Virus record (IMG/VR): IMGVR_UViG_3300029319_000288
Coordinates: 1 to 31,172 of that record
Length of the DNA: 31,172 bases
Reading direction: 5' to 3' (one strand)
From: a virus
The notes beneath the pieces were generated by a model, which worked only from the letters and a program-made list of their open reading frames with translations, made no database searches and had not been told where the DNA came from. Numbering within the stretch: the first letter of the stretch is position 1; each line of letters begins with the position of its first letter. Both the position numbers and the translations under genes were made by a program. Shown here piece after piece: positions 31,044-31,172 of the stretch.

Positions 31044-31172
31044 CTTCAAACTTATCACTGCTTTCTGCATTAACACTATCTATTGCTTGTTGAGATGCCA
31101 TTTCTTTTTTTAATTGGTAATCATCTATTTCAAGAACAGTGTAATAGTATTCAGTTTTCTTTTCGTTGTTCG
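31021..31172 (-). CDS. ssb: SSB-like protein, C-terminal part (partial; start outside window)
   Basis: The visible 50 residues read EYYYTVLEIDDYQLKKEMAS, then QQAIDSVNAESSDKFEDDEQ and end I-P-F. An acidic disordered tail ending D-D-E-Q-I-P-F matches the C-terminal tip of bacterial and phage single-stranded DNA-binding proteins, which docks partner proteins. The OB fold is outside the window, so the assignment rests on the tip and early position. Another replication protein with an SSB-like tip is possible. Confidence 0.6.
   Translation of the reverse strand, partial: NNEKKTEYYYTVLEIDDYQLKKEMASQQAIDSVNAESSDKFEDDEQIPF

Noticed and set aside
1-31172. tRNA genes, integrase or attachment sites
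   Set aside because: No cloverleaf, recombinase motif or matching flanking repeats were seen by eye.

Overview
This window is the late (virion and lysis) half of a tailed-phage genome plus the start of an oppositely transcribed early/replication module. The DNA is very AT-rich. Genes are packed with TAATG-type stop/start overlaps. The virion proteins match families I know from uncultured marine phages and pelagic (SAR11/SAR116-type) podoviruses: a DUF6682-like adaptor, a P22 gp10-like stabilisation protein, Gly/Ala-rich ejection proteins and a giant polyvalent protein. I read it as a marine podovirus-like phage of a low-GC Gram-negative host. Host and genus cannot be fixed from the window. 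No integrase, tRNA or attachment site is visible.

Layout on the + strand: 1-6211 holds head-tail connector, adaptor and tail/fibre genes. 6270-12517 is an accessory cassette. It opens after the largest gap of the late region (about 60 bases, with a perfect TATAAT) and holds small coiled-coil, membrane and lipoprotein genes, a staphylococcal-type nuclease, a small membrane protein, and then a curli-like block. That block is a CsgF homologue, a CsgG homologue, a secreted curlin-like repeat protein, a FecR-domain secreted protein and a CHASE2-adenylate cyclase. 12510-13649 is the lysis set (small membrane protein, 3TM holin, GH24 lysozyme). 13652-21148 holds a gp10-like stabilisation protein, connector-type small proteins, predicted ejection proteins and a GNAT-like acetyltransferase. 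21141-29135 is one 2,664-residue polyvalent protein with an HExxH zincin, a probable ADP-ribosyltransferase fold, a zeta-toxin-like P-loop kinase and an LPD38-like C-terminus. A terminator at 29212-29240 closes the + strand unit.

Layout on the - strand, read from the right edge: the C-terminal part of an SSB-like protein, genes of 37 and 54 aa, an HNH nuclease, two tiny membrane proteins of 27 and 33 aa, an approximately 280-base leader with a perfect hairpin, and two conserved phage genes of 151 and 98 aa. The two units converge at about 29.2 kb.

The most unusual content is the curli/FecR/cyclase block. It carries an outer-membrane pore (CsgG), its gating partner (CsgF), a candidate exported substrate, a periplasmic FecR protein that itself ends in a curlin-like motif, and an inner-membrane cyclase able to convert an envelope signal into cAMP. 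At three consecutive junctions the signal peptide of the downstream gene is written out of frame (+1 each time) inside the 3' end of the upstream gene, and the upstream stop falls within about 3 bases of the cleavage-site codon. All functions are inferred from sequence read by eye; no database search was run.
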